Assembly (NCBI GenBank): GCA_027596035.1
Contig: JADGJA010000021.1
Coordinates: 1-64,000, forward strand
Direction: 5' to 3'
Length of the DNA stretch: 64,000 bases
Origin: Thoreauomyces humboldtii
Lineage: Eukaryota; Chytridiomycota; Chytridiomycetes; Spizellomycetales; Powellomycetaceae
Shown here: positions 24,401 through 36,002 of the stretch, in pieces
Numbering within the stretch: position 1 is the first letter of the stretch
How the letters are laid out: the number at the start of each line of letters is the position of its first letter
Notes under the pieces: generated by a model
Told to the model about the DNA's origin: nothing
Databases searched by the model: none
What the model saw: the letters and a program-made list of their open reading frames with translations, nothing else
Made by a program: the position numbers and the translations under genes

Positions 24401-26578
24401 GACCAGTTCCGTAAAAGCGCCGCGAATATTGCTGCCCTCTACGAAGACATCAGTACACGTGGTGGGTGTGCCGTTCGAGCTACGACGGACATCAAGGTGC
24501 AGGTTGGAATCCAAGACGCCCTTCGGACGCTCGGAGCTTCATCTGTTAAGATAATCGAAGCAATTCGACATGCTTCCGGAAAGAGCGCAGCAGATCAAGC
24601 CTCCAGGACAAAGCTCAGTGCCGCCGCACGCGACGTTTCGACATCTGTGGCTGGACTTTTGACTGTGACGAAGGACGGCAGCAAGGGCATGATGCAGTGC
24701 AAGACGGCCATGGAAGCTATTCACGGCATTATATCCGAGATCGAGGGCAACATCATCTTTGCACAGGCCGGACAGCTCGACCCTGTGGACACAAAAGACA
24801 ACTTTGCTCGTCACAAAGATCCTTTGCTTACAGCGGCTCGCACGGTAACGGAGGCTATCAAAGCCTACATCACCGCTGTGGGTGGCACGCAAGATGAGCT
24901 AGGAGCTGTAGCGACAGCATCCGTGGCATCCCTCGAGACGCTCCGGAACGCTGTTCGCAGCGGAGCTATATCCGTCACGTCTGCCGACAAGCATATGCAG
25001 CAGCAGCTCTTGGGGTCTGCCAAAACAGTAGCAGAGGGTCTTCAATCCTTGATAGGTACCGCCATAAACGCTTGCGGGCGAAGTCCTGAGGACCCTATCA
25101 TGATGGAGCTGGCCGAAAAGGTGAAAGTGGAGTTCCTAGCTATGCGGGAACTGATCCGTGCAACCAGGGTTCTTGGTGACGAAGCAACGCGGGGCACGCG
25201 TGCATTGGAAGGAGCAATGGCAGAAATCGAGCTCGCAATGGGAGTATTGGAGAGCGCGGAGCCGGCCCAGGGAACCGCGCTCCCCGAAGAGGTGGCGGGG
25301 TCCGCCAAGCAGCTTGCAACGGCTGCTGCCTCCCTCGTCTCGGCCTCGTCGCGAATGCAGGAGGAACTCGTTGCTGCTGCCAATGCCATCAAGAAACAGC
25401 TCGAGGATCTTGTTCGATGCGCGAAGGCAGCAACAGAGAAGGCGCCAGCAGAGCAAAAGGCTCCCATGGTTGATGCCGTTAAAAAAGCAGGGCAGGCAGT
25501 CAAAGGACTTTTGGGTCGGATCAAAACGCAGCAGGAACACAACACTCTGGAAAATAAGACAAGTGTTCAAGTCGGTGCGAAAGAGGTTGCCATGTCTGTC
25601 AACGCCGTCGTCAACTCTGCGTCGGCGTTACTGCCGGCCGGCTATGTGGACGTCAACGACCCGAACGTGATAGCGGAACGGGAACTCCTGGCAGCAGCGG
25701 CATCCATCGAAGCTGCGGCCCGTAAGCTTGCTGCTCTTGCACCCCCTGCTCGATCTCGGGAAGCAAACGAGGATCTCAATTTCGAGGAGCAGATCCTTGA
25801 GGCCGCCAAAGCCATTGCGGCCGCAACCGCCGCCCTCGTCCGATCGGCGACCGGCGCTCAGCGCGAACTGGTGGCAAAGGGAAGAACGGGACCCAAAGAG
25901 GAGGCCATGTACTTCTCGGACGGGACTTGGAGCGACGGGCTGGTCAGTGCAGCTAAGATGGTGGCGGGGGCCACTTCAGATCTTTGCGAAACGGCAAATC
26001 TGGCAGTGAAAGGCAAGCTCGAGCGCGAACGGGTGATTGTTGGCGCCAAAGCCGTCAGCGCGTCTACAGCACAGCTCCTTTCAGCAGCAACGGCGCGAGC
26101 AGACGCCAACTCGCAGGCTCAGATCCGACTCCGGGCAGCAGGGAAGTCAGTCACATCAGCTACCGACAGCCTCGTCCGAGCTGCCGAAGAGAACCTGGCC
26201 TTCGAGGACGCTGAGCAGTACTCGACGATAATGTCGGCAAGCGGCAAGGGATCCGCAACGCAAAGCCGAGTGGCAGAAATGGACGCACAGGTGGCCATCC
26301 TGAAGATGGAGAAAGAGCTGGAACGCGCAAGGATGAAGCTCGCTTCGGTGAGAAAGGGCAAATATGATGCCGCAGCAAAGAAAGAGGCAGTAGCAGGTGG
26401 ATCACCCAACACTCCGGGAACGCCAGGAACTCCGAAGTCTCCGGGAGCGCCGGCGGCGGACTCTTCAGCGGCGGGACCTGGGCCTGGGAAACTTGCGGCT
26501 GCGATAGGTGCAGCACAGGCTACTGTAACCCCGCAGCCCCAAATCCCGGTGGCAAGAACAAAGGGGCAAGCGCAATAA
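18485..26578 (+). CDS. TLN: Talin, full length (FERM-rod-I/LWEQ)
   Basis: Cytoskeletal adaptor linking membrane receptors to actin. Five exons (18485-18544, 18609-19023, 19084-19369, 19468-23914, 23990-26578) give 2598 residues, the normal talin size. The FERM head (residues 1 to about 405) has F0-F1, then F2 with KKKFFFTDQNIDRNDPVQL and GAIQLQVQYGNHEADKHK, then F3 with LLGVTKQSVVKLD and RRWAASPSSFTMDFGDYADA followed by ISQLIAGYIDIIIKK. The arginine-tryptophan of RRWAASP (around residue 353) is the integrin NPxY-contacting position in animal talin. About 1,800 residues of Ala-rich helical-bundle rod follow. The C-terminal THATCH/I-LWEQ actin-binding module is near residues 2290-2500, ending in a coiled dimerisation helix (VAILKMEKELERARMKLASV) and a Pro/Ser/Thr-rich tail. 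Dikaryotic fungi keep only the shorter relative Sla2. The partner receptor here is unknown. Confidence 0.96.
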
Positions 26579-26780
26579 CTTGAACTTCGCAACCAAATAA
26601 TACTTTTTTCTTTAAATGTTGAGGACGACGTCGCAGGAAGGTTCGGCTGAACGACGTTCGTACCAGGTGTACAGTACATTGCGGGGTGAAAAGCCTGAGT
26701 GGCTTGCAACTAAATTACAGTGTTCATGCCCTCCGCACAAGGTCTGCTTCCGCAGAAACAAACACTGACGAGGGGGAGCA

Positions 26781-28919
26781 ATGGACACCAGCAAGGGCAA
26801 CAAACGAAAGCACAACGACAAAGAATCCTCCCCTGCGGCGGAGCTACCATGTCCCGAAGAGGGCAATCTGGACGAGTGGGAAGCCTTTGGTCCAGGAGGA
26901 CCAGCGATCAAGAAGCATAAGGGTAGGTTCGCGAAGCACAGGTGCAATGGCTCGAACCTAACACAGCTGGGGCGTAGGTGACACGGCACCCGAATCACCA
27001 TTCAATGTGATCCAGGAAGCTCAGGCCATCTGGTCTCAACTCCGACTTTCCACTCTTCCACGCAAACAACGAACAACCCAGACGGAAGCTTTGATGACTC
27101 TCATCCGCGGTCAGATACCTTCTCTCATTTTTCGGCACAACGCCGCACGAGTCGTTCAGTGTGCGATAAAATATGGGAGTGTAAAGCAACGAGACGAGAT
27201 TGCCAAGGAGCTCGAAGGACGCCTTGCGGAACTGGCTCAGACAGCGCATGGGAGGTCGGTGATTGGAAAGTTGCTGGCATGCTGCAGCAATGACACGAAA
27301 ACGGCAATGTCCAAAGAATTTTACACAAAGGTGCGGGACTCTATTTGTCACGTACACGCCGCGGAGATGTTGGAAGAGGCTTATGGGCAGCCGGGCGGGA
27401 TCAGCAAGAATGCAATCATGGGCATCTTTTACGGTTCGGAAGCCACTTTATTGCGGGTACGATAGAGCTCGTGGCAGCCTGGTGTACAGAAACGCTCTGA
27501 TGTATTAGTCCTTTGCAGAACGGACCACATACTTCGAATGTGTCCCTCGACGCCCACATGCCATTGTCGAAGCTTATGCAGGTTCATCCTGAAATGAGAA
27601 TTGCTGCGGCGAGGTACCTTCGCCAGATCGTTGATGCTATTACCGCAAACGGATTCGAAAGCGTCAGCCACCTTAGCATTCTCCACCGCGCACTCTTTGA
27701 TTACCTGACGTACGCGGAAGACAAAGACGTTACTGCGTTGATTCCACTGCTCAAGGACCACCTTATCGATATACTTCGCAGTAGAGAAGGAGCCCAAGTG
27801 ACACAGCTCTGCATCTTGCATGCAACAACTAAAGAACGAAAACATATTATCAAGTCCTTGAAAACTCGAGTGTGCAAAGTTGCATGTGAACCATACGGTC
27901 ATACGGTGCTCCTAACCATTTTCGAATCCGTCGATGACACTGAGCTTGTCGACAAAAGAATCTTGTCGGAACTAATGGCCGACGGATTGACGCCTGGCGA
28001 GTTCTTTTTTGACCTGATGCGGGACAGACATGCCAGTCGTGTCATTCTGTTTCTCCTTGCTGGACGTAATCGTTTTTACCAGCCCGCATACATGGTCGAC
28101 GAGCTCGAGGGAATGGACGCCGTGCGCGAGAGAACTACGAAAAAGGAGGATACCGTGCGGAGAGGACTTCTTTTGAAAGCCGTCAGTCGAAAGCTTCTGG
28201 ATGCATGCACCTTAAAATGTGGGGATCTTCTGCTCGATCCGAACGGTGGACAGGTCTTGGTTGCGACTCTCTACCACGCCCACGGCGACAAGGCCAGTCT
28301 TATTATGGCCCTTGCCGAACGCGTTGCGGGTGCACCACCCTTGCTGTCGGAGATTTCGGCGGATCCGGAAGAACAGGACCTCACGCAACACGCCATGCTC
28401 AACCGCAAAGCCACTAGTATACTGAAAGACGCTGTCAAGGGCATCGAGAAAGGGGCGAAGAAGCCGGCCGTTGATCATGCCATCTCGCCGTCCAACGCAG
28501 TTTCCCTTGCCTTTTCCACGTGTCTTGCTAAGATCCTAGCGCCGAATCTTCTTGCATGGCTTCGTTTCTGTGCTAGTAACCCACACCGTACATCAGGCGC
28601 CGCATTAGTTCTGGTGGCGCTGCTCGAGTCTGGATCTGATGTCGCCAAGGATCTTCTGAATCGGATTTTGCGGGAAGGAAAGAAGCAGATGCTGGACATC
28701 GAGGCGCGAGTGGTGGAGGCTCTGAAACTAGAGAGCGAGAAGGCGCCTGAGCCTATCAAGGAGATGGACAAGAAGCAGAAGATGAAGGCCAAGGCACTGG
28801 AAAAATCAAAAGCGAGACGGAAAGATGGTGCTGGCGGGACATTTGGCGGTTCGCTAGTTACTAAGACGGGCATAGAAACGTTCTTAGAAGCTTGGAAGGC
28901 CTCCCTTGCATCGATATAG
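26781..28919 (+). CDS. PUF6: Puf6/PUM3 pumilio-like RNA-binding protein
   Basis: Nucleolar Puf-A-type protein of 60S ribosome biogenesis and nucleic-acid binding. Three exons (26781-26922, 26978-27456, 27519-28919) give 673 residues. A lysine-rich N-terminus (MDTSKGNKRKHNDKES) is followed by atypical pumilio repeats such as IFRHNAARVVQCAIKYGS, TAHGRSVIGKLLACCS and CEPYGHTVLLTIFESVDD, then a CPL-type C-terminal region and a basic tail (KKQKMKAKALEKSKARRKD). The length and the repeat spacing match PUM3/Puf6 rather than classical Pumilio. The start is chosen as the ATG just before the lysine-rich segment; it lies only about 200 bp after the talin stop. Confident on family, less so on the exact role. 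Confidence 0.9.
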
Positions 28920-28967
28920 TCGGTCAGCCGCCTTATCCGTGCCGCTTAGAGCTTTCGTAGCCATCCG

Positions 28968-30267
28968 TCAGTCTATACTTTTGAATTGTTTGCGTTCCAC
29001 CTCGTAGATGTCGCTCCCACTTAGCAATAATCCAATAGAGGCCTCTACGACCGTCCTCGGAACCAGCTTGAACCTCTGCAGTCTTCTGATGGCATAAACT
29101 ATCTCTTCCTCAGAGATTCCTCCCTTCTCTCTTCCTCGACCCCTGCCTTCACTCTCTACCTGCACCAGCTTGAGAACTGCCTGACCAAGGTTGATGTCGT
29201 GACGTATAATTTCGTACACGTCCGCATCGGTATCACGATGGTACATGAATCCCTCTTGAACGAGGATCTTGACAACACTAGCGAGAGTTGAGTTGATGCG
29301 CTGGTCCGAGGGGTGAAAAGCCTTGCTTTGTGCACGGAGGACTTGACGGGTCGCAGTCACAATGTCGGTCGATGAGCGAAGTGTAGAGAACGGTACCTCG
29401 ATTAGATCGTTCGCGACAATGAAGAGTCGAACCAATCGCTTCAAGTCCCCCTCGGTAGGGTTCTCCGTCTGGAATATGCCCAACGCTTCCTTATACTTGA
29501 CCACCGTCGAAAATTAGCATGGGTTTGCGGTTTCGAAAAGGGTTTAGCGTTATTACCTCGGTGACTGGGTCATCTTGGTTTTCGATAAGGCTTCCGATTC
29601 CCAATGCCAGCAAGTCACGTTGCTCCTTTTCCATCCAGATTGTCAACAGATCTTGGAGCTCCTTCTCGGTTCCCTGAGCCGGCGCATCGTAAACAGTGGT
29701 CGTGAGCTCCACCGTCTCTAACCATCGTAGAGTCTCCACATTGGGATCCTCCTCGGAAACTGAAAAGCCTACGTGTTGAGCATGGTTGTTGCATCTGCAG
29801 CCTGTTCTTGAACCCATTCTCTACCACATACCAATAGAGTTGACTGTTAGCTGGCGCTTACTTCTGAAATCTGCTATGCGGCCAGTAACTTTGACGAGAT
29901 ATCCGAGCGGGATTGTATCGCGGTGTGCCTGGAATTTTTCCTGCTGCGAGAACCAGCTGACACAAGGGAGCACCGCAGTTCCGTCATCAACAGAATATGA
30001 TATCAAGGCGCTAGATTCCTCCTTGCCGACCACAATCCCCGTTATCTCGACCTTGCGCACCGGGTGTGCGCCGTGGAAATAAACGTCTGTAAGGCGCCAG
30101 CGTTATTGTTTCTAGTACTCTGACCCCTACGAGTTGCGCAAAGACTTCTTACCTTGAATGGTAGGATGTGGAACAAGTGCAAGAACGTCTCGACAAGACA
30201 GTCTGCAGTGCACCCAGAAGAGTTGGTCCAAGCCAAGAATGGAGGAGTCCGTGGCCAACTGTGACAT
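28968..30267 (-). CDS. STN1: STN1, telomeric CST complex OB-fold subunit
   Basis: Subunit of the CST (Ctc1/Cdc13-Stn1-Ten1) complex, which caps telomeres and recruits polymerase alpha for C-strand fill-in. Four exons (30267-30153, 30086-29832, 29768-29557, 29495-28968) give 369 residues, the size of animal and fission-yeast STN1. The N-terminus reads GLDQLFWVHC, as in the family. The OB fold carries GAHPVRKVEITGIVVGKEE, the core YSVDDGTAVLPCVSWF, and VKVTGRIADFRSKRQLTVNS. The C-terminal half has two predicted winged-helix modules (IFQTENPTEGDLKRLVRLFI; GISEEEIVYAIRRLQRFKLV). The start is the first ATG before the conserved GLD block. Confidence 0.9.
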
Positions 30268-30924
30268 TCCTCTCTGTCCCTGACTGTCAACCGCCACGGA
30301 ATGGCCACCTTCTCCGGATTTTATGCTTGTCCTATGGAATGCTATTGGGCAGCCAGCTCATCCTTGTCCCCTTCGCTCCTGTCGTTCCGATACCTTGCCG
30401 TTTGAGCCGTGGTCGGCAGAGTCCCCTAGAGGGCCCCGATGAATGTCCGAACAGGTCCGTTCGACAGATCTTTGGGAGACTTTCGAGCCTAGACTGGACT
30501 GGAGCCTAGAGCCTGTACATGTGCCCGAACGATCGTTTTCCCCCGTTTAAGGGGCTTTTGAAATCGATAACCATCTTGTAGGACTGACTTACTCAGGGCC
30601 AGTTGGAGTAATCTTGCAAGTAGGAGGTTACGCTATGCTGAACCTCTCAAAAGTTAGCGACGACAGTCATTTTGATGGATCTACTTTGGCCGCTGCATTG
30701 AAGAATAGGCAAGGCAATGAGTACGCAAGGCAAATGTTATTTCCAGCCGCCAGCTGCAATTTTCCAGCAATCTTGTGATCCAGCTTGCCGAAACATGCCG
30801 AAACATACCGAAAAGAAGGACTTTTTCACCGCCGTCTGTCTGAGATCTGTCCTGTCAAAAGGAGGCTTGTCTTCAAGACTTTCGTCCTTCCGGAACCAGC
30901 GTACCTCAAAGACGTTGCTCCTCA
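30268..30924. other. Divergent gap between STN1 and MacroD remnant
   Basis: About 660 bp with no supported gene. A small direct repeat with unit GCCGAAACAT, twice, lies near 30787-30808. The remaining frames are short and unlike any family. Confidence 0.4.
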
Positions 30925-32391
30925 ATGAAATCCATCATGAGTGCTCTGAAGGAGCTAGTGACTGGACGCAGCCCGCTTCAGCAAAGTTCAATTCGAGAAG
31001 AGACCCCGCTTACCGACAGCCGAAGCCGTAGTCCTGAAAGACATCGTGATGTAACGCACTGGAAGAAGACTGAGACGCTGGTGGACTGGTACTGCTCGTC
31101 CCGGTATCAGAGCTGGTTGCTCAAGAATCCCCGCGGCATGGAATGGAGGGAAGGGGACACGTCGTGCAAACGTGACAATGACCTCAACGCCCAGGTTTCT
31201 ATCTGGCCTGGTATGAAACTTCCTAAGTAAGCAGAGGTATGTGATTCCTGATACTTCTATTCTCTGCAGGTGACATCACATCCCTGCGCGTCGATGCGAT
31301 TGTGAATGTGGCAAACTGCAGCTTGCTTGGAGGCGGCGGAGGTACAAGACTTCGTGGTTTGAAGTGGATGGTGCTATTCACCGTTTCGTGACATAACTTA
31401 TCTTTTGCCAGTTGATGGTGCCATCCACGGGGCGGCAGGAAAGGGACTCTTCCATGAATGCGAGACACTTGGTGGTTGTCCAACCGGCTTGGCCAAAATA
31501 ACGAGAGGTTTGTGAGTTCTCGTCGTAGGCATTGATGTAGGCAAAACTGGAGGAAAATTCTGGCTCAATTAAGCGAGTTATTTTCTGCATCTACACGAAG
31601 TATGCTATAGGTGGAATCAATGTTCATCATGCTGAAAAGTTGACTGGTTTGGAATACGCAGGGAGGATCTCGCGCTTTACAGAAGATTAGTTCACTACTA
31701 CTTTCCACCGACGGAGTACAGCGATCTTCCGTCGGACGACGAGTCCAGTTCCTCCAACGAGCCCCTGGCAACGGCTAGCTCCTCGAGAGCTGTCGACATA
31801 GATGGACCATCGACGCAACAGTTCGCTTGGACGGAAAAGCAAGGGTGGGAAGGATCTCGTTCGCATACCGAGGAAATCGAGGCAAGCACTCCTACTGGCT
31901 ACAGCATTTGGCAGAGACAAGTTCGGTATCCTTACGAAAGCCCTTAGGAGACCTCAACGTGGGTCGCTACTTCGGAGCAGTTCACTGGGCCCGCCGACAG
32001 TGAAACCGCTCATGAATCGATCCTTGACAGTGATAAGATCGACTTCGTCCAGCAGCCGCACATGTTCAAGCAGTCAGGCAATACCTCGGAGATTAAGAAC
32101 GAAAAAGAACTTCGTACTGTGGTCGAAGTCCCATGCCACAAGGAAAACTCGAAGTTATACGACAGCGCCTCCTTGATGGAATGCTCAAGTCAAGCTCGGT
32201 CCTGCGACGTAGCTGCGGGTCAAGACCACCTTGAGCCCACCGACGATGCCCTGCAGAAGGGCGACGCAGTCACAAAGCAGGTCGACGACAGCGAGATCAA
32301 GAAATGCATCCAGCCGGAGATGCTCGAATTTTCCGCCGAACCCGGCGCCAAAGAGTATTCTGCCGACGGAGTCGCTGTAGGAGATCTTTAA
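30925..32391 (+). pseudogene. MacroD-type macrodomain gene, internally deleted
   Basis: Relic of a MACROD-like ADP-ribose hydrolase. The N-terminal half is well preserved: VSIWPG joined across a 60-nt intron to DITSLRVDAIVNVANCS, LLGGGG, then across another intron [18 protein letters not shown] and [12 protein letters not shown]. After TRG at 31503, only about 35 nt separate it from the far end of the macrodomain, LEENSGSIKRVIFCIYTK, followed by an exon with EDLALYRRLVHYYFP. The central part of the fold (the ..LP..YVIHTVGP.. to ..ISTG.YG.. region, roughly 70 residues) is missing, and the splice phases on either side do not match. The acidic C-terminal tail is then cut by an in-frame TAG at 31945-31947, after which the same frame stays open to 32391. 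A 27-nt intron could remove that stop, but it would be far shorter than any other here. Confidence 0.7.
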
Positions 32392-32541
32392 GGCAGCGAG
32401 TCGCAAGTTCCACTGTGAAGCCGATCAGCTCCGTCATCTGCGTCAGTAGTTTGATTTCCAAGTATGTGTTTCTAGCATGCACAAGATCCCCCGTAGCTGG
32501 CAACTGAGGACCGTAGCCCCTCCATCACCTTTCCCTTCCAT

Positions 32542-33231
32542 CTAACTGCGCAGCCGCTCTAGTAGCTTCTCGTGTATGAATTCGCTCAGTTGAAACAATC
32601 CCCCGCCCGATACGATGCGGTGTGTCGGCATGCGCTCATACGACCCCTCCACGATCTCGCCCTCTTCTAGCAGACACGTTCCCAGGATGTCCTCGGGGTC
32701 GCTTACACGACCGAACGGAGCGAAGGTTCGTTCGTCATTGATGTTGAGGTATCCCGTCTTTTGGTACATGGCCAGCCCTGTGGTACGATGGATGAATATC
32801 GATGAAACGGCAGCATCGGCGGCTAGAAGCTGCTACCTTTGATTCCTTCGTCTTTTGTGATGTTATCCGTCAGAACGGAATGAAGAACGTCTGGAAGCCA
32901 TGATATGAGACCCGAGGATATACTGCCTGCCTGTCAACACCCACCCACCTTCGAATACTGGGTTTGATCGGAAACCCCGCGGTGTCACTTCATCGCCATC
33001 CACACTGTTCCAGCCTATCACACCCACCTTCTCGCGTCCCCTCAGTTCTTCGGGTGCAAGAAAGCTGACGGCCCGTGTCTCGCGTTGCACATGTAAGGGG
33101 TACGGGTATGTTGGAGAATGTGCAGAAGCGGAGGACGTGAAACTTGCTTGACCAGACCATCGCGACACCGGTTCACGACGAAGTGACCGTAGTGAAAGAT
33201 TTACTGTTTGTGCGTAGCCGGTAGACAACAT
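32542..33231 (-). CDS. Conserved-looking hypothetical protein, putative mitochondrial
   Basis: Three exons (33231-32949, 32890-32837, 32777-32542) join in phase to 190 residues. I do not recognise the family. The first about 45 residues are rich in Ser, Arg and Thr with no acidic residue early (MLSTGYAQTVNLSLRSLRRE), like a mitochondrial presequence. The core reads FEDVLHSVLTDNI, then YLNINDERTFAPFGRVSDPE, DILGTCLLEEGEIVEGSY and RMPTHRIVSGGGLFQL, which looks like a compact beta-rich domain under selection rather than a chance frame. It sits between the MacroD remnant and CCT4, with about 190 bp to the latter. Clean splice sites support it being a real gene. Confidence 0.7.
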
Positions 33232-33418
33232 TGTCGAATGTCATGTCTGTTATACTATAGCTGAAGCTGAAGTTCACCGGCATGTGTTAAGGAATGACGT
33301 AGTGGCCATGCAATTCATTTTCCAATCCCAGCTAAAGTTCTTAAATCTATTTACAAGGAACGCAGCGAGTGCCGCGCTGGACACAAGGTTAGGCGAAGAG
33401 AAATAAAGAAAGGATAAA

Positions 33419-35581
33419 CTATCGAACGGCGACGCTGAAAGGCACGTATTCAGATTATGAGCAAAGTTACGAGACAAGTGAGTGTGAAACGAAATCCGTG
33501 TAACTTACATGTCGTCGATTTTCATGATCATTTTCACGGTCTCGGCAGCGAGCTCGATGGCGCTGGTAGAGACGAGTAGCGGCTGCACGACATTCTCCTC
33601 CAGAATGTTCGAGATGGTGCCCTTGCGCACGTTAATTCCGGCCGTGACTTCGCCCTTGGCGTGACGGTTTCGAAGCTCGGTGACAATCGCGATGGGGTGA
33701 AGACCAGCGTTCTCGGCAAGAGTGGTGGGGATGATTTCGAGGGCTTCGGCGAAGGCCTGGAAGCAGTATGCCTCCATGCCCTTCAAAGTCCGCGCGTGAG
33801 CCATTAGTCGGCGGGAAGCTTCGATTTCGGGGGCGCCGCCACCGGCAATCAGAGCTCGCTTCTTGACCAAGCAGCGGATGACGCACAGAGCATCGTGAAG
33901 GGAACGCTCAGCTTCCTCAAGGACGAGTGGGTTGGAGCCGTGGATCAAGATGGAGACAGTCCGTCCAGCGTTTTTGACTCCAAGGGCTTTGACAACCTTA
34001 CAACCGGCGCTTTCGACCTCTTCGACCACATCGGCGTAACCAAGCTTGTCCTCGGTGAATGAGTCAATATCGGCGATGGGCTTGCACCCTGTCGACTGTA
34101 ATATTACAAGAGGTAAATAAACGAGCACCTTCCCCGATAGCAGCAGCCGGCCTACCTTGCATATAAACTCAATCTCGTCCCGCTCGATATCGCGAATCGC
34201 GAGGATCTTGAGCTTCGAAAGGAAGTGCAAGGACAGCTCATTGACGGCATCGCGCAGGATTGATTTCTGGATCAAGAGTACGTTGCAGCCCGTCTTCTTG
34301 ATCTTCTTGCAGATGTTTAGCAGGTACTGGCGCTCTTCCTTTAAGATCTTATCCATCTGCCGATAGTCATTTACGACGACCTGGTTCTCCATCTACAAAG
34401 AACGTTAGTGGAAATGCAATGATAGCTCTTGATAACCGCAAACATACGTCGGGCTTCGGAGGCGAGAGCTGGAACTGGATGAGACCAATCTTTGCCTTCT
34501 CCATGCGTGTGGGTCCGCCGGCAGCTTTGATAACATTCTGAGTAAGGACCATGCCCTCGATAAGCTCTGTGTCATCAATAGTTCCGCCGAGCTTCTGAAC
34601 CAATCGGATGTCCTTGAGATCAACATTGTGGGAAATAGCTGGGTCGATTACGCGAAGGACGGAATCGACGGCGATGGGGGAGAGAAGATTGGAATATTGT
34701 GACACGATCTACGTTGTACTGGGTTAGAGGATGCGAAGAGTCATACGCGCTTAAATGCTCACCTTGGAGCTTAGGGAAGTGGTGGCGGACTTGAGCAGAG
34801 ATTCCCGGTCGTTCAGGTCAAGAACCGTGGACATATCCGTAAGGTACTCGGTGACCTTTGCAGCAGCACGCTGGAAGGACTCGGCAATGATAGTTGGGTG
34901 AATGCCTTTATCAAGGAGCTTCTCCGCAGCGCCAAGGAAAGCGCCCGCAAGTACAACGACAGAAGTTGTTCCATCTCCTGCTTCCACATCCTGCGCAGCC
35001 GACAAGTCGACAAGCTAGAAACTTGCAGTCAGCTAGTCTGCTCCGGACTTCTCTACTAATAAGCACACACCATTCGCGCCGCAGGATGCAGAACTGCCAT
35101 GTACTTCATGATGGTCGCTCCATCGTTCGAAATGACAACGCTTCCTCCTTTGGCACCGGCCTGGATCTGATGTAGAAGAAAATCAGACCACCTACTTCTG
35201 TATCATCGATTGCGGGGGGTCCCGACCAGTACCATCTTGTCCATGCCCTTGGGGCCCAGACTGGTGCGGATCGCATCGGCAACAGCTAGGAAACGAGGCA
35301 CCAAGCGGTAAGTTCATCCGAGTTGGAAGCGCAGAACCCAGCGCAAAGCGCAAAGCTGCGCTCGAAGAGGTTTTCGGCCTGAGGACGTCCGTGTCCGGAA
35401 TGCAACAAGCCTGCATGGTAGGCTCGATCCTCCTGGTCCCATGCCCTTCCGTGAAGGGGTTGGATAGTTCGCGAGATGGGGAGAAAGAATTACCTTTCCC
35501 TGCGATGATGTTGCTGGTTCGGACTTCGGTTGGCTTCTCCTTGTCCTGGAACTGCTTGATCTTTGATGCCTGCGCAACCAT
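33419..35581 (-). CDS. CCT4: Chaperonin CCT/TRiC subunit delta (CCT4)
   Basis: Delta subunit of the cytosolic ring chaperonin that folds actin and tubulin. Several exons run from the ATG at 35581 ([20 protein letters not shown]). Exon 1 is 35581-35494, exon 2 is 35285-35233, and the last exon, 33434-33419, encodes only IVAVR plus stop. Group II chaperonin motifs are in order: [53 protein letters not shown] with the catalytic aspartate, [11 protein letters not shown], the substrate-binding apical part, and [20 protein letters not shown] near the end. The C-terminus KIDDIVAVR matches the KIDDVV.. end of CCT4. About 530 residues, the expected size. The TAA after KIDDM at 33505 is not used if the 16-nt last exon is spliced on. 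Confidence 0.92.
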
Positions 35582-36002
35582 GGCTGGCGTTTAGATATAG
35601 AGTATGGGTGTCTTGAGAGACTTCGACGAGCTGGCGCGAGAAGGAGTGTCTGTGTGCACTTGTTGTTATAGGTGCTGATCTACAAGTGCAGATGCGCGGC
35701 TTGTATGATTGCCAACCCTTGGGCTCTCAAGGCGAAAAGAACAAACGCTGTCGCCTGTCGGTGCTGTCGGCCATGCTCAGGTGCTCAGATGCACGTCCCT
35801 CATCATTCTCATCAGTCGAACCCAATTGCTTTCTTATTTTTTTTTCTCGACCCACCCTTTCGACATTCCCCGGCGCACTCATCTTCCAGTTTAAAATCTC
35901 CTTCCGGTTCTCTCCCATCAAGCAGCACTCTGTGGGTTGGCTGCAGCAAATCAGTTTCGGTTTCTGCACTGCTTTCTTCGTCTTCTTCTGTCGTCCGAAG
36001 CA
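35582..36002. other. Divergent gap between CCT4 and unknown gene
   Basis: About 420 bp containing a T-run at 35832-35845 and presumably both promoters. The frames here are Ser-rich and not convincing as protein. Confidence 0.4.
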
